Source: Phytopythium helicoides
Taxonomy: Eukaryota > Oomycota > Peronosporomycetes > Pythiales > Pythiaceae
DNA: 64,000 nt
Direction: 5' to 3'
Assembly: GCA_024867545.1 (NCBI GenBank)
Contig: JANFNE010000009.1
Location: forward strand, 1 to 64,000
The position numbers were made by a program, and so were the translations under genes. Shown here piece after piece: positions 1 through 8,741 of this stretch. Positions within the stretch are counted from its first letter, which is position 1, and every line of letters begins with the position of its first letter. A model generated the notes under the pieces. It saw nothing but the letters and a program-made list of their open reading frames with translations, was not told the origin of the DNA and searched no databases.

Positions 1-272
1 AAACCCTAAACCCTAAACCCTAAACCCTAAACCCTAAACCCTAAACCCTAAACCCTAAACCCTAAACCCTAAACCCTAAACCCTAAACCCTAAACCCTAA
101 ACCCTAAACCCTAAACCCTAAACCCTAAACCCTAAACCCTAAACCCTAAACCCTAAACCCTAAACCCTAAACCCTAAACCCTAAACCCTAAACCCTAAAC
201 CCTAAACCCTAAACCCTAAACCCTAAACCCTAAACCCTAAACCCTAAACCCTACTAAACCCTAGTAAACCCT
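1..272. repeat. Telomere, (CCCTAAA)n
   Basis: About 36 perfect tandem copies of the 7-mer CCCTAAA run from the first base to about 252, followed by two degenerate copies. The C-rich strand reads 5'->3' inward, as expected at a left chromosome end. The TTTAGGG-type repeat is known from plants, oomycetes and several other protists. It shows that the contig reaches the chromosome end. Confidence 0.98.
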
Positions 273-567
273 GATCGTAAAATACGGGTTTATTACGGTC
301 CGAATCAAATAAATTACGGTATCGAATGCAAACAAAACCCGGTAATTTACGCAATATTACGGCACCACGGAACCCCGAATGAACGTTCATTCCGCATAGT
401 ATATATATAGACTAACTCTACTAAACCCTGTTCGTAAAATACGGGTATATTACGGTCGGAATCAAGTAAATTACGGTATCAAATGCAAACAAAACCCGGT
501 AATTTACACAATATTACGGCACCACGGAACCCCGAATGAACGTTCATTCCGCATAGTATATATATAG
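273..567. repeat. Subtelomeric tandem repeat, two units of about 157 bp
   Basis: Two near-identical units start with CGTAAAATACGGG at 276 and 433 and end with the same TATATATATAG at 410 and 567, giving a 157-bp period. Both contain short words resembling TTACGG and the palindrome GAACGTTC. A telomere-like TAAACCCTG separates the units, which suggests duplication together with telomeric sequence. No coding potential is seen. Confidence 0.9.
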
Positions 568-1410
568 GCGAGTACGTCGCTATCAATAGTGTGCTACTTC
601 ATCATGTTCTTTGCACACTTCACTGTATAGTGAATCATGTCCTTCAGTTTGGTTTACTTCATCATCATTACATGCTTCACATCAGCTCCCTTGCCGATCA
701 ACTAGGTGAGCTGTAGTAATCAATGGTGTCTCAACTCAGACACGAGTCGTCACGTCTCAGTCCATTTAACCACCAAGTATTGATCATGAAGTAGCCGTCA
801 CAGCTTGTCATCCATCGCATGTCAGTCAATTATCCTTTGGTAACATCTCATGGCGTTTGATTTCATTGCGGACCAATCGAACATGTAGGATTACACTCGC
901 TCATGGTATGTTCCACATGTGTACCTTGGCTACATCAAGTTGATGAACGCGTGTTGTTCTCTTATCTATTCATACTTGCCCAGTGCTATGTCAAGTTGGT
1001 TTTGTTTGCTGATAATTGATTGTCCATCATTTGCATTTGTTTTGTGTTCTGCATGTGCATGTTTGAATTGATACATGTGTCAGTCTTTCAGCTTACACAA
1101 TGTACATTGATGGTCACACACTTCTTGATAACAGGAACAGCAATGGCTTTTTGCTTGATTTAGAATAACTTGACTGTGTAGCTATTCACATCCATCTACT
1201 TGCTACGGTGACAGTACATGTGGTTTTACTACCCACACAATGTACATCACAACTGCCAATAATCGGACAACATTCCTGTGACATCGTTCTGGCATACTGT
1301 ACGGCTTTGCGGTAGTACCGTGGGTGAGGTTTAGTTTTTGTATCGGAGTTTCCATCAAGGGCTGACATATAGGGAATTTCCATAGTTAAGGGGGAGGACA
1401 TCTGCGCTCG
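568..1410. other. Subtelomeric non-coding stretch
   Basis: An AT-rich sequence without an ATG-initiated ORF longer than about 80 codons and without recognisable repeats. I see no gene in it. The short minus-strand ORF at 1186-1437 is Cys/Met-rich without family resemblance and overlaps the start of the hairpin element. Confidence 0.6.
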
Positions 1411-1538
1411 GGGAGGACAATGGCTCATTTCATACAAAAGTCAAGATAAAAAAGGGAGGACAATGGCTCCGGGGAGGGATGGCCATTGTCCTCCCCATTT
1501 TATCTTGACTTTTGCATGAAATGGGCCATTGTCCTCCC
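1411..1538. repeat. Long inverted repeat (57-bp arms), MITE-like hairpin
   Basis: The left arm 1411-1467 and the right arm 1482-1538 are reverse complements with only a few mismatches around a 14-nt loop. The word GGGAGGACAATGGC occurs at both ends of each arm, so the arms themselves carry an internal repeat. The structure would fold as an almost perfect hairpin. It may be a foldback or MITE-type transposon or a source of small RNA. No target duplication could be defined. Confidence 0.85.
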
Positions 1539-1695
1539 TTGTTTAACTTCCCTAACCCCTTTTTTGGTCAGTTAACCCTATCATCAAATCTGTCTGGCAT
1601 ACCTTTGTGACATCCGTTTCCCTCGCCCACTCCCCATTTTGGCGTTCCTCTCTTATCTCATTTCTGGATTCTCGCGGCGGGCAGCAGTGTAGTAA

Positions 1696-1837
1696 GCGGT
1701 GGCTTCGAATTCGTCGCGGTCTGAGCCTGGTGCGTGTCTCCCGACGCCATCTCCGAACGAACCGGCCACCCCAGGCTTCGCGATGGACCTTCAGCTGCCC
1801 TTTATTGCTGTAATGGCGAGCACAATCTCTCTGTGGT
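1696..1837 (+). pseudogene. 5' half of a possible host ORF split by the retroelement
   Basis: A frame open from 1696, with an ATG at 1783, runs into the 5' LTR. If the element and one copy of the GTGGT duplication are removed, the same frame continues at 9339 for about 30 codons up to a plausible splice donor (GTGAGT at 9434) and stays open to the stop at 9467-9469. The rejoined product has no family I recognise, and it may be chance. The continuity of the frame across the exact insertion point is what can be seen. Confidence 0.3.
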
Positions 1838-2429
1838 TGTAATGGGCCCCATGTCCATTACATGACACAATCTGGTCACAGATTGGTGTCTGTGGCAGCA
1901 GACTGGTGTGAGACACATTCACGGGAGCAATCAATGATTGCGACCGCACGGAATGTTCTCGAAGCATTCTCGAGTGCTCTCTGCACACGTGTCTCTGTGC
2001 ATGAAGATGGTTCCTGCTGGATTTCTATCTAGTGACGAAGCCGACGTGTCATTGTGGGTACATGTTAGTGGTTTCAACCAATCACAACGTGCCACGTGGC
2101 GGGAAAGAGGTTCTTTGTTGAAGAACCCGAAGCTCAAGTTCAAGTTCAAGTTCGAGAACATTCTCCTGGTCCAAGCTTCAAGTTCAACCTGATTCAACCC
2201 AAGGTTTTATATTGCATTTGCAGGTTGATTGCATTTAACCCCATAGGACCCTAGTGGTTTTACGCTCGTAGGATTCAGGAACCATAAGCTTTTCAATTCA
2301 GTTGCAAATTTGCCGTCTTCACCTCAAGTCTCCTTCCTCCTCCCTCCAAGTCGGGAGAGGCCAAGTCTTCCTCAAGCGCAAGCGTGTGTGCCGTGTTTTG
2401 GGGACTGTCGTGGACAGCGCCCCATTACA
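1838..2429 (+). repeat. 5' LTR
   Basis: 592 bp, with terminal inverted TGTAAT/ATTACA. It is identical to the 3' LTR except at two positions found by eye. It should hold the promoter and polyadenylation signals of the element. A GTTCAAGTTCAAG direct repeat lies near 2136-2155. The small ORFs on both strands of the LTR are present in both copies and are not supported as genes. Confidence 0.97.
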
Positions 2430-2431
2430 CC

Positions 2432-2449
2432 TGGTAGCACTTCGAGAGG
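2432..2449 (+). other. Primer-binding site of the retroelement
   Basis: TGGTAGCACTTCGAGAGG starts two bases after the 5' LTR. TGG complements the CCA end of a tRNA. The following TAGC would match an acceptor stem beginning AGC, as in initiator tRNA-Met of several eukaryotes, but I cannot confirm the tRNA without the host tRNA set. Confidence 0.7.
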
Positions 2450-2599
2450 TCCTTCCTGCGACCTTCCTAGAAGGGATTGCCGAAGTTGCGCTGAGCACTT
2501 CGTGAACCCTGCTCTAGAAGAGGATTGACAAAGAGGCTTTCGCCCTTTGTGCACTTCCTTTCAAGACTCTCCCTGTCTATAGCACAGACAGCAGAAGGG

Positions 2600-3643
2600 A
2601 TGGAGACTCCGACGAGTGTGCTGCACGAAGACCAAGTGACGCTGACGAATGAGCAGTTTCCTCATTTGTCCGGTCATGAGTGGGCAGCCCTCGAGCGGAT
2701 GAGCGCAGTCATCGGTGAGGCAGCTGTGATCACACTGTTGAGATCAGCCTCTCCGGATGAGCAGCGAAGCGCGGCAGTGAGCTTCATGCACCATGAGGTC
2801 ATGGACTCTCGTCGACAGCCCGCAACTCCTGTCTCGACGATGAGAGTAACGCCTCTGAAGCTCGACATCTCCCCGTATCGCGGCGGAGAGAACGAACCTC
2901 TGGCGAGATGGTTCGTTGAGTTGGATGCAGCAGTGACTGCAAGACAGCTCCGGGACCCGACGCAGCAAGTGTTGTTCGCAATGTCCAACCTTGCGGGTCG
3001 AGCGAAGAGTTGGGCGTATGGGAAGCGTTTGGCGGAGCCAACATGCTTCTACAACCTCGACGACTTCAAGCAAGAGCTGAAGCGCGCGTTCGAGCCTCCG
3101 CAGAGCGAGTTCCGTGCTCGTGCCGAGTTTCTCAAGCTCCGACAAGGACGCCAAGACCTCCACTCGTATGCACAACGCGCACGATATCTCGTGTCGTGCA
3201 TTTTGGATCAGCCGATCGATATGGCAACACAAGTTGTCACATTCATGGCCGGTCTGGACGATGGACCGATCCGGAACCAACTGTTCCGCGAGTACCCGAC
3301 GACGCTGGATCAAGCCATCGAGAGAGCGATGCAAGAAGAATTCAGCATCAAGCAAGCCAAGTTCGGTGGACCAGTTCCACGTCAAGTCCGCGTGACGTCG
3401 TCGGCGAACAATGGACCAGAGCCGATGGATCTGTCGTATGTCCAACATACCGACAACAAGCGCCCTCGCAACGATGGGAAATGTTTCCGTTGCGGGAAGC
3501 CGGGTCATATCGCTCGAAACTGCAAGATGTCCTTGCCGAATCGGCAAGAGACACAAGGATCGCGTTCGAACCAGAACAGCAACCGAAATTTCGGCCGCCG
3601 GTTCGACCGTTCCCAAGGGTCAAAAAACGGGAACGACCAGTAG
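2600..3643 (+). CDS. gag: Gag polyprotein of the chromovirus
   Basis: A 347-residue nucleocapsid precursor that packages the element RNA in cytoplasmic particles. The ATG at 2600 is the first in frame; the frame upstream only offers TTG. The middle region carries the retrotransposon-gag fold signature (tryptophan and aromatic residues around 'PLARWFVELD' and 'RAKSWAYG'). A CCHC zinc knuckle, CFRCGKPGHIARNC, lies near residues 299-312, after a polar linker. The C-terminus is Asn/Arg/Gln-rich. The gene ends at TAG 3641, 12 nt after a slippery heptamer that leads ribosomes into pol. The antisense frame opposite gag is open for 290 codons but lacks an ATG-supported domain and is left out. Confidence 0.93.
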   Translation: METPTSVLHEDQVTLTNEQFPHLSGHEWAALERMSAVIGEAAVITLLRSASPDEQRSAAVSFMHHEVMDSRRQPATPVSTMRVTPLKLDISPYRGGENEPLARWFVELDAAVTARQLRDPTQQVLFAMSNLAGRAKSWAYGKRLAEPTCFYNLDDFKQELKRAFEPPQSEFRARAEFLKLRQGRQDLHSYAQRARYLVSCILDQPIDMATQVVTFMAGLDDGPIRNQLFREYPTTLDQAIERAMQEEFSIKQAKFGGPVPRQVRVTSSANNGPEPMDLSYVQHTDNKRPRNDGKCFRCGKPGHIARNCKMSLPNRQETQGSRSNQNSNRNFGRRFDRSQGSKNGNDQ

Positions 3644-3666
3644 GGGCGGGGCTCCCTACTGGGCCC
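3622..3666 (+). promoter_or_regulatory. Programmed -1 ribosomal frameshift signal (gag to pol)
   Basis: The canonical heptamer A AAA AAC lies at 3622-3628 exactly in the gag reading phase (TCA AAA AAC). After an 8-nt spacer comes a perfect 9-bp stem, CCAGTAGGG (3637-3645) with CCCTACTGG (3654-3662), and an 8-nt loop. Loop bases GGGC (3649-3652) can pair with GCCC (3663-3666), giving a possible H-type pseudoknot. Slippage by -1 moves into the pol frame, which is open from here to 8358. The gag stop codon lies inside the stem. Confidence 0.9.
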
Positions 3667-6600
3667 GACAAGAGGACTGTGAATGATGTGGAGACACAGG
3701 ACTCTGGCCCCGATGTGCATGAGGCACGTGCAGTTTCCACAAGGAGTGATGGAAGTGTCAGTCAGAGCACTGCTCTGATCATGCTCAAAGTTCATGTAGA
3801 TGGTATTGAAACGCCTCTACGTGCTTTGGTTGACACTGGTGCGTCGAATAATTTTGTTCGAGCGAAAGTCGTGATCGGGAGTGAAAAGACTCTACACGAT
3901 ATGACGAAAGAGATGGTTGTTCGGTTGGCCAATGGGTCGACTGTGAAGATGCCGAAGCGAACCGTGCGCTTGGCAATCGAGTTTGAAGATTTCCGAGGCG
4001 AGGACGAGTTCATTCTCCTCGATCTCGATGACAAGTTTGACATCATCCTGGGCATGCCATGGTTGAAGCGTTACCAACCTCGCATTGACTGGATGAAGAT
4101 GAAGATTTCCGTCGACAAGAGTGTCAACGAAGACCTGGGCTGCGTTGCAGCAGGTGAAGTGATTTGGGCGTATGCGTCTATGGAAGATGCGTCCAATGGG
4201 ACTCAGGAGTGCGATGGCCCCTCAATCCCACAAGACAAGCCCGAGACGACTACTGGAGGTGGAGCAGTCAGGCGCCAGAAAAAGACTGTCTCCTTTGCCA
4301 TTGGTGACGAGAAAGCTCGTCATGGCGTGAAGTGTGATGATCTTTCCCAAGATATGAAGAAACCCGACGAAGAGAGTTTTCCGTCGTCAAGCATCCCTGA
4401 TCAAGATGCGAGTCAAGGCGATGAAGGTGGTGACCCACAGAGAGGCATCACAAGCAGTTATGCGAACGTCGTGGTCTACGGTGAAGATGGTGACGTCGAT
4501 GTGTTCCGTCACGTGAAGATTGAAAATCCTCCAAGTTCAGTCGAAGATTTGGTTTCCTTGCCCGTGATGAGCAAGAAGGCGCTTATGCGTAGCCTGGCGA
4601 AAGGCGAAATTTCGCAGCTTTGCGCGATTGTTGAGGCAATCGACGAAGACCTCGTCAACACAGCATCGAGTGTGGATGCTGATGTGTTGCACGAGAAGAC
4701 ACGGAAGGAAAGGTTCGAGGAGCAGTCATGGGATGCCCTCAAGGAGAACCCCGTGTATGAGCTTGTCCGGGCGTTTGAGGACATATTCCCCGACAAGGTG
4801 CCGGACGAACTGCCGTTCGACAGAGGCATTCGTCATGAGATTGATGTACTTCCTGGCACGAAGTACTGTATCACTAGACAGTGGCCGTTGCCAAAGGAGC
4901 AAGTCGATGCGATCGACGAGTTCTTTGCACAACGCGCAAAGGCTGGTCATGTGCGAGAAAGCAAGTCCCCGCACTGCAGCCCCACTTTCTGTGTGAAGAA
5001 GGCGACTGGCGGATGGCGCATCGTTCATGCTTTCAACAAGCTGAACGACGCAACCATTCCCGCTCAGACTCCGGTTCCACGCAAGGATATGATCCTTGAT
5101 GGAATGGTTGGCAGCACCGTTTTCAGTGCGATCGATCTGAAGGATGGGTTCTATCAGCTTCGAATGCGCGAAAGCGATGTCCCACTAACCGCAGTGAGTA
5201 CCCCGAGTGGTATGCTGTGGGAATGGTTAGTGATGCCACAAGGACTGAAGAATGCACCTGCGACTTTCAATCGCATGGTCACGAATGTTCTTCGTCCTTT
5301 GCGAGCATTTGCACCAAGTTACTTTGACGATATATTCGTTCATAGTAAGGCCGTGGACGGAAGATCTGATGTTGATGTTCATCTTGATCATCTTCGTCAA
5401 GTATTCCAGGTCATGCGTGAGAACAAGCTCTACGCAAACTTGAAGAAGTGCATGTTCTTTGCCCCTGAGATTCCTGTTCTCGGTTGCTTTGTGGGAAAGA
5501 ACGGTGTTCGAGTCGATCCGGAGAAGGTCAAAGCTATTGACGATTGGCCCGTGCCTCAGAACGTCAAACAGCTACGACAGTGGTTGGGTCTGGCCAACTA
5601 CTTGCACAAGTACACGCGCAATTATGCAGCGTTAGTGCAGCCTCTCACACAACTGTTGAAGAAAGACGTTGAGTGGAAGTGGTCTGAAGATCACCAAGCG
5701 GCGTTCGAAGAGGTCAAGAGGAGTCTTCGTGAAGCTCCTGTGCTGGCTCTTCCGAACCACGACAAGCCGTTCCACGTCGTCTGTGATGCAAGCGACTATG
5801 CCATCGGTTGCGCTTTGATGCAACACGATGATGAGGGCCGAGAGCGAGTAGTGTCGTATCAATCACGACAACTCCGACCCGCAGAACGGAACTACCCAGT
5901 TCATGACAAGGAACTTCTTGCGATGAAGTATGCCTTAGTCAAGTTCCGCGTATACTTGCTTGGCGAGGAGCGCTTTGCGATCTACACAGATCATGCGTCG
6001 CTGCGAACAGCGGTAAAGACTCCTCACTTGTCCCAAAGGATGGCTAGGTGGCTCTCCTTCTTTGCGGAGTACAACTTTGTTGTGCACTACAAGCCAGGCA
6101 AGATGAACATCCTAGCCGACGCCTTGTCAAGACGTCCGGACTATGATCCCAAGTCCAAGAACGAGGATCCGGACGAAGCGTGTCGACTCTGCGAAGATGT
6201 TCAAGCGATCGCAGTTCAAGCTTCGACTTCAGTGCGCGAAGACATCATCGAGGGATACAAGTCTGACGAGACCTGTCAGGACTTGCTCAAGTATTTCAAG
6301 AATCCCTCTGACAAGGCACTGCAAGGTCTCCCAGCGCGAACAAGATCGCGCGTTCACCGCTTTCGAGTACACAATGGGTTGTTGTACTACGCGGTTGAAG
6401 ATGGGGATACAGAACGAGTTGTTGTTCCCAACGATGAAGGTGTGCGTCATCGACTCTTGTATGAGTATCATGACAGCCCTTCGGGTGGCCATCTCGGACG
6501 AGAGAAGACGTTTCTCAGTCTTTCCCGAGATTACTACTGGCCACATATGTACAAGTGGGTTCGCAAGTATGTGAAGACTTGTGAGATCTGCCAGCGAGTG

Positions 6601-8358
6601 AAGCCTTCAGGCTCCACGCAGGCCCCACTTCGTTCATTGCCTGTCCCCCAGGACAGTTGGAGGTCCGTGAGCATGGATTTCATATTCGGACTTCCGCGAG
6701 ACAAACACGGCAGGAAGGGGATCCTGGTGTTTGTGGACCGATTCAGCAAGATGGTCCATCTTGCTCCTGTTTCGGACAAGATCTCAGCCGAGAAGACAGC
6801 CAAGGTCTTTTTGGATGTGGTATTCCGTTTGCACGGCTTGCCAACTGAGATCGTGTCAGACCGTGACACCCGCTTCACATCCAAGTTTTGGCGCGCATTG
6901 TTCAAATTGTTGGGCACCAAGCTGTCCATGTCAACAGCGGCGCACCCTGAAACGGACGGTCAAACGGAACGCGTGAATCGTGTCCTTGAAGACGTGTTGC
7001 GTAGTTACGCTACGTCATTTAGAGGGTGGAGTGAATTTCTCCCTCTCTGCGAGTTTGCGTTGAACAATTCCACGCATGTCTCGACGGGTCACTCCCCATT
7101 CTATGTGAACTACGGTCTCCATCCGAGAGTACCAGCGTCACTAGTGGGAGAGGTCTCTACCTTAAGTGGGGGAGGGACTACGGCGAATGACAATACGCCG
7201 CAGTCAGATGATGACCTGAATGCTGCTATCGAGTTCAATGCCAATTTTGAATCGATGAGACCGTTAGATGAACTAACTGGTCGCGAGAAGCAGCTAGTCG
7301 AAGACTTTGTCGTGCGGAGACAAGCCGTTGTGAGGTTTGTTCGAGACGCAATCGCACAGGCTCAGGATCTGCAAAAGCAAAACGCAGACAAGAGTGGAAG
7401 GAAGAACAAGCAATCTTTCAAGGTCAACGATCTTGTATTGCTTAGTTCGGCGAATCTGCCTGAACATGCAGTGTCCAACCTGGGAAGTTCGAAACTTCTG
7501 CCAAGGTTCATTGGACCGTTCACGGTGGTGAAATGCAATGGTGATGCCTACACACTAGACATCCCAACGAGCATGCGTCTGCACCCAACGTTTTACGTGG
7601 GCAGACTAAAGCCTTACCTTCCGAGTGGGTCCGCAGACCCTAGTGAGCCTTGCGCGAGTGATCCATACGATCATGAAGCTGCTCCATTTGGTGGCGAAGA
7701 GTCTTCAACTCATCGTCATGGAGCTTCTTCTCGGCATAGAGGCGCTGAAGCACATCGAAGGACTCCTCCTTCACTGCTTCCAACGCAAGAAGGCGAGATT
7801 GGTACTCCTTACGAAGTACCTCGAGCGCAGTCCCTGCCTCCTCCACAGAGCGAAGCAGACGCTCATGGAATGCCTCTCGAGCCTTCTGAGTCTTCTGGAA
7901 TCGCTCAAGTTCGGCCTGAACTTGCTCGAACCGTTGCTCAAAACGGGACTCCAATGCCGAACGCTGGGCTGGACCATCGGACAGCGAGTCAAGTATTGAC
8001 TCCTGCTCCTTCAGCTGGTCCTCGAGGCTGTCGCACCGGTCAGCGAGAACCGCGTCGCGAACTTCCAGTGCCTCGATCTGCGCACGATGAGCGCTCTTCC
8101 ACTTCCAGAGCCGCTCGATCGTTTTCGCGTTCAGCCCCACCTCCTCTGATCGATCATCAGGGAGAGCGTCGATGGATCGTTGAGTCGATTGTTGGTCACA
8201 AGGACCGACAGACTCATGGGAAGAAGCGATTGACTCGTCAACGCTTCTACCGAGTTCGGTGGCGCGGCTACCCACCGAGTTCGGACACGTGGGAACCGAG
8301 ACAGACTCTCGAGTCTGATATTCCCGACGTGGTCCGCAGCTACGAGGCAAGCTTGTAG
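3622..8358 (+). CDS. pol: Pol polyprotein (PR-RT-RH-IN-chromodomain), made by -1 frameshift
   Basis: About 1,576 codons in the frame -1 to gag, so Gag-Pol would be near 1,920 residues. Domains in order: aspartic protease (DTGA near 3832-3843), reverse transcriptase (YFDD catalytic box near 5320-5331), RNase H (CDASDYAIG near 5782), integrase with an HHCC zinc finger (about 6470-6600) and the D,D,E triad (D of MDF near 6675, D of SDRDTRF near 6856, E of QTER near 6967), an integrase C-terminal segment ending 'VGRLKPYL' near 7620, then about 180 residues of Pro/Ser/Arg/His-rich linker, and a chromodomain (about 8160-8355, 'YRVRWRGY' and 'DTWEPRQTL') that typically targets integration to heterochromatin. 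The frame also happens to be open from 3010, but that part overlaps gag and looks non-coding. No frameshift or stop interrupts the catalytic domains. Confidence 0.95.
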   Translation, partial: KKRERPVGAGLPTGPDKRTVNDVETQDSGPDVHEARAVSTRSDGSVSQSTALIMLKVHVDGIETPLRALVDTGASNNFVRAKVVIGSEKTLHDMTKEMVVRLANGSTVKMPKRTVRLAIEFEDFRGEDEFILLDLDDKFDIILGMPWLKRYQPRIDWMKMKISVDKSVNEDLGCVAAGEVIWAYASMEDASNGTQECDGPSIPQDKPETTTGGGAVRRQKKTVSFAIGDEKARHGVKCDDLSQDMKKPDEESFPSSSIPDQDASQGDEGGDPQRGITSSYANVVVYGEDGDVDVFRHVKIENPPSSVEDLVSLPVMSKKALMRSLAKGEISQLCAIVEAIDEDLVNTASSVDADVLHEKTRKERFEEQSWDALKENPVYELVRAFEDIFPDKVPDELPFDRGIRHEIDVLPGTKYCITRQWPLPKEQVDAIDEFFAQRAKAGHVRESKSPHCSPTFCVKKATGGWRIVHAFNKLNDATIPAQTPVPRKDMILDGMVGSTVFSAIDLKDGFYQLRMRESDVPLTAVSTPSGMLWEWLVMPQGLKNAPATFNRMVTNVLRPLRAFAPSYFDDIFVHSKAVDGRSDVDVHLDHLRQVFQVMRENKLYANLKKCMFFAPEIPVLGCFVGKNGVRVDPEKVKAIDDWPVPQNVKQLRQWLGLANYLHKYTRNYAALVQPLTQLLKKDVEWKWSEDHQAAFEEVKRSLREAPVLALPNHDKPFHVVCDASDYAIGCALMQHDDEGRERVVSYQSRQLRPAERNYPVHDKELLAMKYALVKFRVYLLGEERFAIYTDHASLRTAVKTPHLSQRMARWLSFFAEYNFVVHYKPGKMNILADALSRRPDYDPKSKNEDPDEACRLCEDVQAIAVQASTSVREDIIEGYKSDETCQDLLKYFKNPSDKALQGLPARTRSRVHRFRVHNGLLYYAVEDGDTERVVVPNDEGVRHRLLYEYHDSPSGGHLGREKTFLSLSRDYYWPHMYKWVRKYVKTCEICQRVKPSGSTQAPLRSLPVPQDSWRSVSMDFIFGLPRDKHGRKGILVFVDRFSKMVHLAPVSDKISAEKTAKVFLDVVFRLHGLPTEIVSDRDTRFTSKFWRALFKLLGTKLSMSTAAHPETDGQTERVNRVLEDVLRSYATSFRGWSEFLPLCEFALNNSTHVSTGHSPFYVNYGLHPRVPASLVGEVSTLSGGGTTANDNTPQSDDDLNAAIEFNANFESMRPLDELTGREKQLVEDFVVRRQAVVRFVRDAIAQAQDLQKQNADKSGRKNKQSFKVNDLVLLSSANLPEHAVSNLGSSKLLPRFIGPFTVVKCNGDAYTLDIPTSMRLHPTFYVGRLKPYLPSGSADPSEPCASDPYDHEAAPFGGEESSTHRHGASSRHRGAEAHRRTPPSLLPTQEGEIGTPYEVPRAQSLPPPQSEADAHGMPLEPSESSGIAQVRPELARTVAQNGTPMPNAGLDHRTASQVLTPAPSAGPRGCRTGQREPRRELPVPRSAHDERSSTSRAARSFSRSAPPPLIDHQGERRWIVESIVGHKDRQTHGKKRLTRQRFYRVRWRGYPPSSDTWEPRQTLESDIPDVVRSYEASL

Positions 8359-8674
8359 CGTCGCTGGAGACGCTACCGCGACGAAGGCCATGGGCTGCCT
8401 TGTCGTGACTTGGAGTCTTGCTGAGCAAGCGCTCCATCTTGCCCTCGTTCTCAAGGCGAACAAAGGCTCGCCAAGAGTCTGCCTTGGCTGTGATAGGTTG
8501 GTCCGGATCATCGCGATTGTTGATCCGACGCCAACGGAAGAACCGCTCCTTATAGTACTCCGTGTCTCCCACCCGACGGCGGATGGAAGTCACATCGAAG
8601 AGTTCTGGAGCCCGGCGCTGGTGCTTGCGCACTGCGGGTTCTTCGAGAGATGCTTGGTCACTTGATCGCTTCAT
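7640..8674 (-). CDS. Antisense ORF of the retroelement: chromo-like domain plus coiled coil
   Basis: A 344-codon ORF runs opposite to pol. It starts at an ATG (8674-8672) between the pol stop and the 3' LTR and ends at TAG 7642-7640, just past the conserved integrase C-terminus. Residues about 24-80 ('FDVTSIRRRV', 'ERFFRWRRI', 'DSWRAFVRLENEG') resemble the spacing of a chromodomain (hydrophobic start, aromatic/W strand, W-E helix), which I rate as possible. Residues about 190-340 form a long, clean heptad coiled coil (for example 'CDSLEDQLKEQESILDSL'). Opposite the coiled coil, pol encodes only its low-complexity linker. Opposite the pol chromodomain, this ORF encodes only Ser/Arg-rich sequence. 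The 320 bp between the pol stop and the ORF start have no other content. Antisense transcription from the 3' LTR could express it. Function is unknown. Confidence 0.65.
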   Translation of the reverse strand: MKRSSDQASLEEPAVRKHQRRAPELFDVTSIRRRVGDTEYYKERFFRWRRINNRDDPDQPITAKADSWRAFVRLENEGKMERLLSKTPSHDKAAHGLRRGSVSSDATSLPRSCGPRREYQTRESVSVPTCPNSVGSRATELGRSVDESIASSHESVGPCDQQSTQRSIDALPDDRSEEVGLNAKTIERLWKWKSAHRAQIEALEVRDAVLADRCDSLEDQLKEQESILDSLSDGPAQRSALESRFEQRFEQVQAELERFQKTQKAREAFHERLLRSVEEAGTALEVLRKEYQSRLLALEAVKEESFDVLQRLYAEKKLHDDELKTLRHQMEQLHDRMDHSRKAH

Positions 8675-8728
8675 GGCGGTTTCGAAAGTGAGTCAAGCAC
8701 CCCAAAGAGAGCGAGTGGTCGCTACTTT

Positions 8729-8741
8729 AAGGGGGGGATGA
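8729..8741 (+). other. Polypurine tract
   Basis: AAGGGGGGGATGA abuts the 3' LTR at 8742, the expected position and composition of the plus-strand primer for reverse transcription. Confidence 0.9.

Noticed and set aside
2744..3616. 290-codon minus-strand ORF opposite gag
   Set aside because: It lacks a proper domain or coiled coil, lies opposite conserved gag domains rather than disordered sequence, and looks like a mirror of gag codon bias, unlike the antisense ORF at 7640-8674.
3010..3621. Upstream extension of the pol frame over gag
   Set aside because: The frame is open but has no recognisable domain, and the frameshift signal at 3622 explains how pol is reached.
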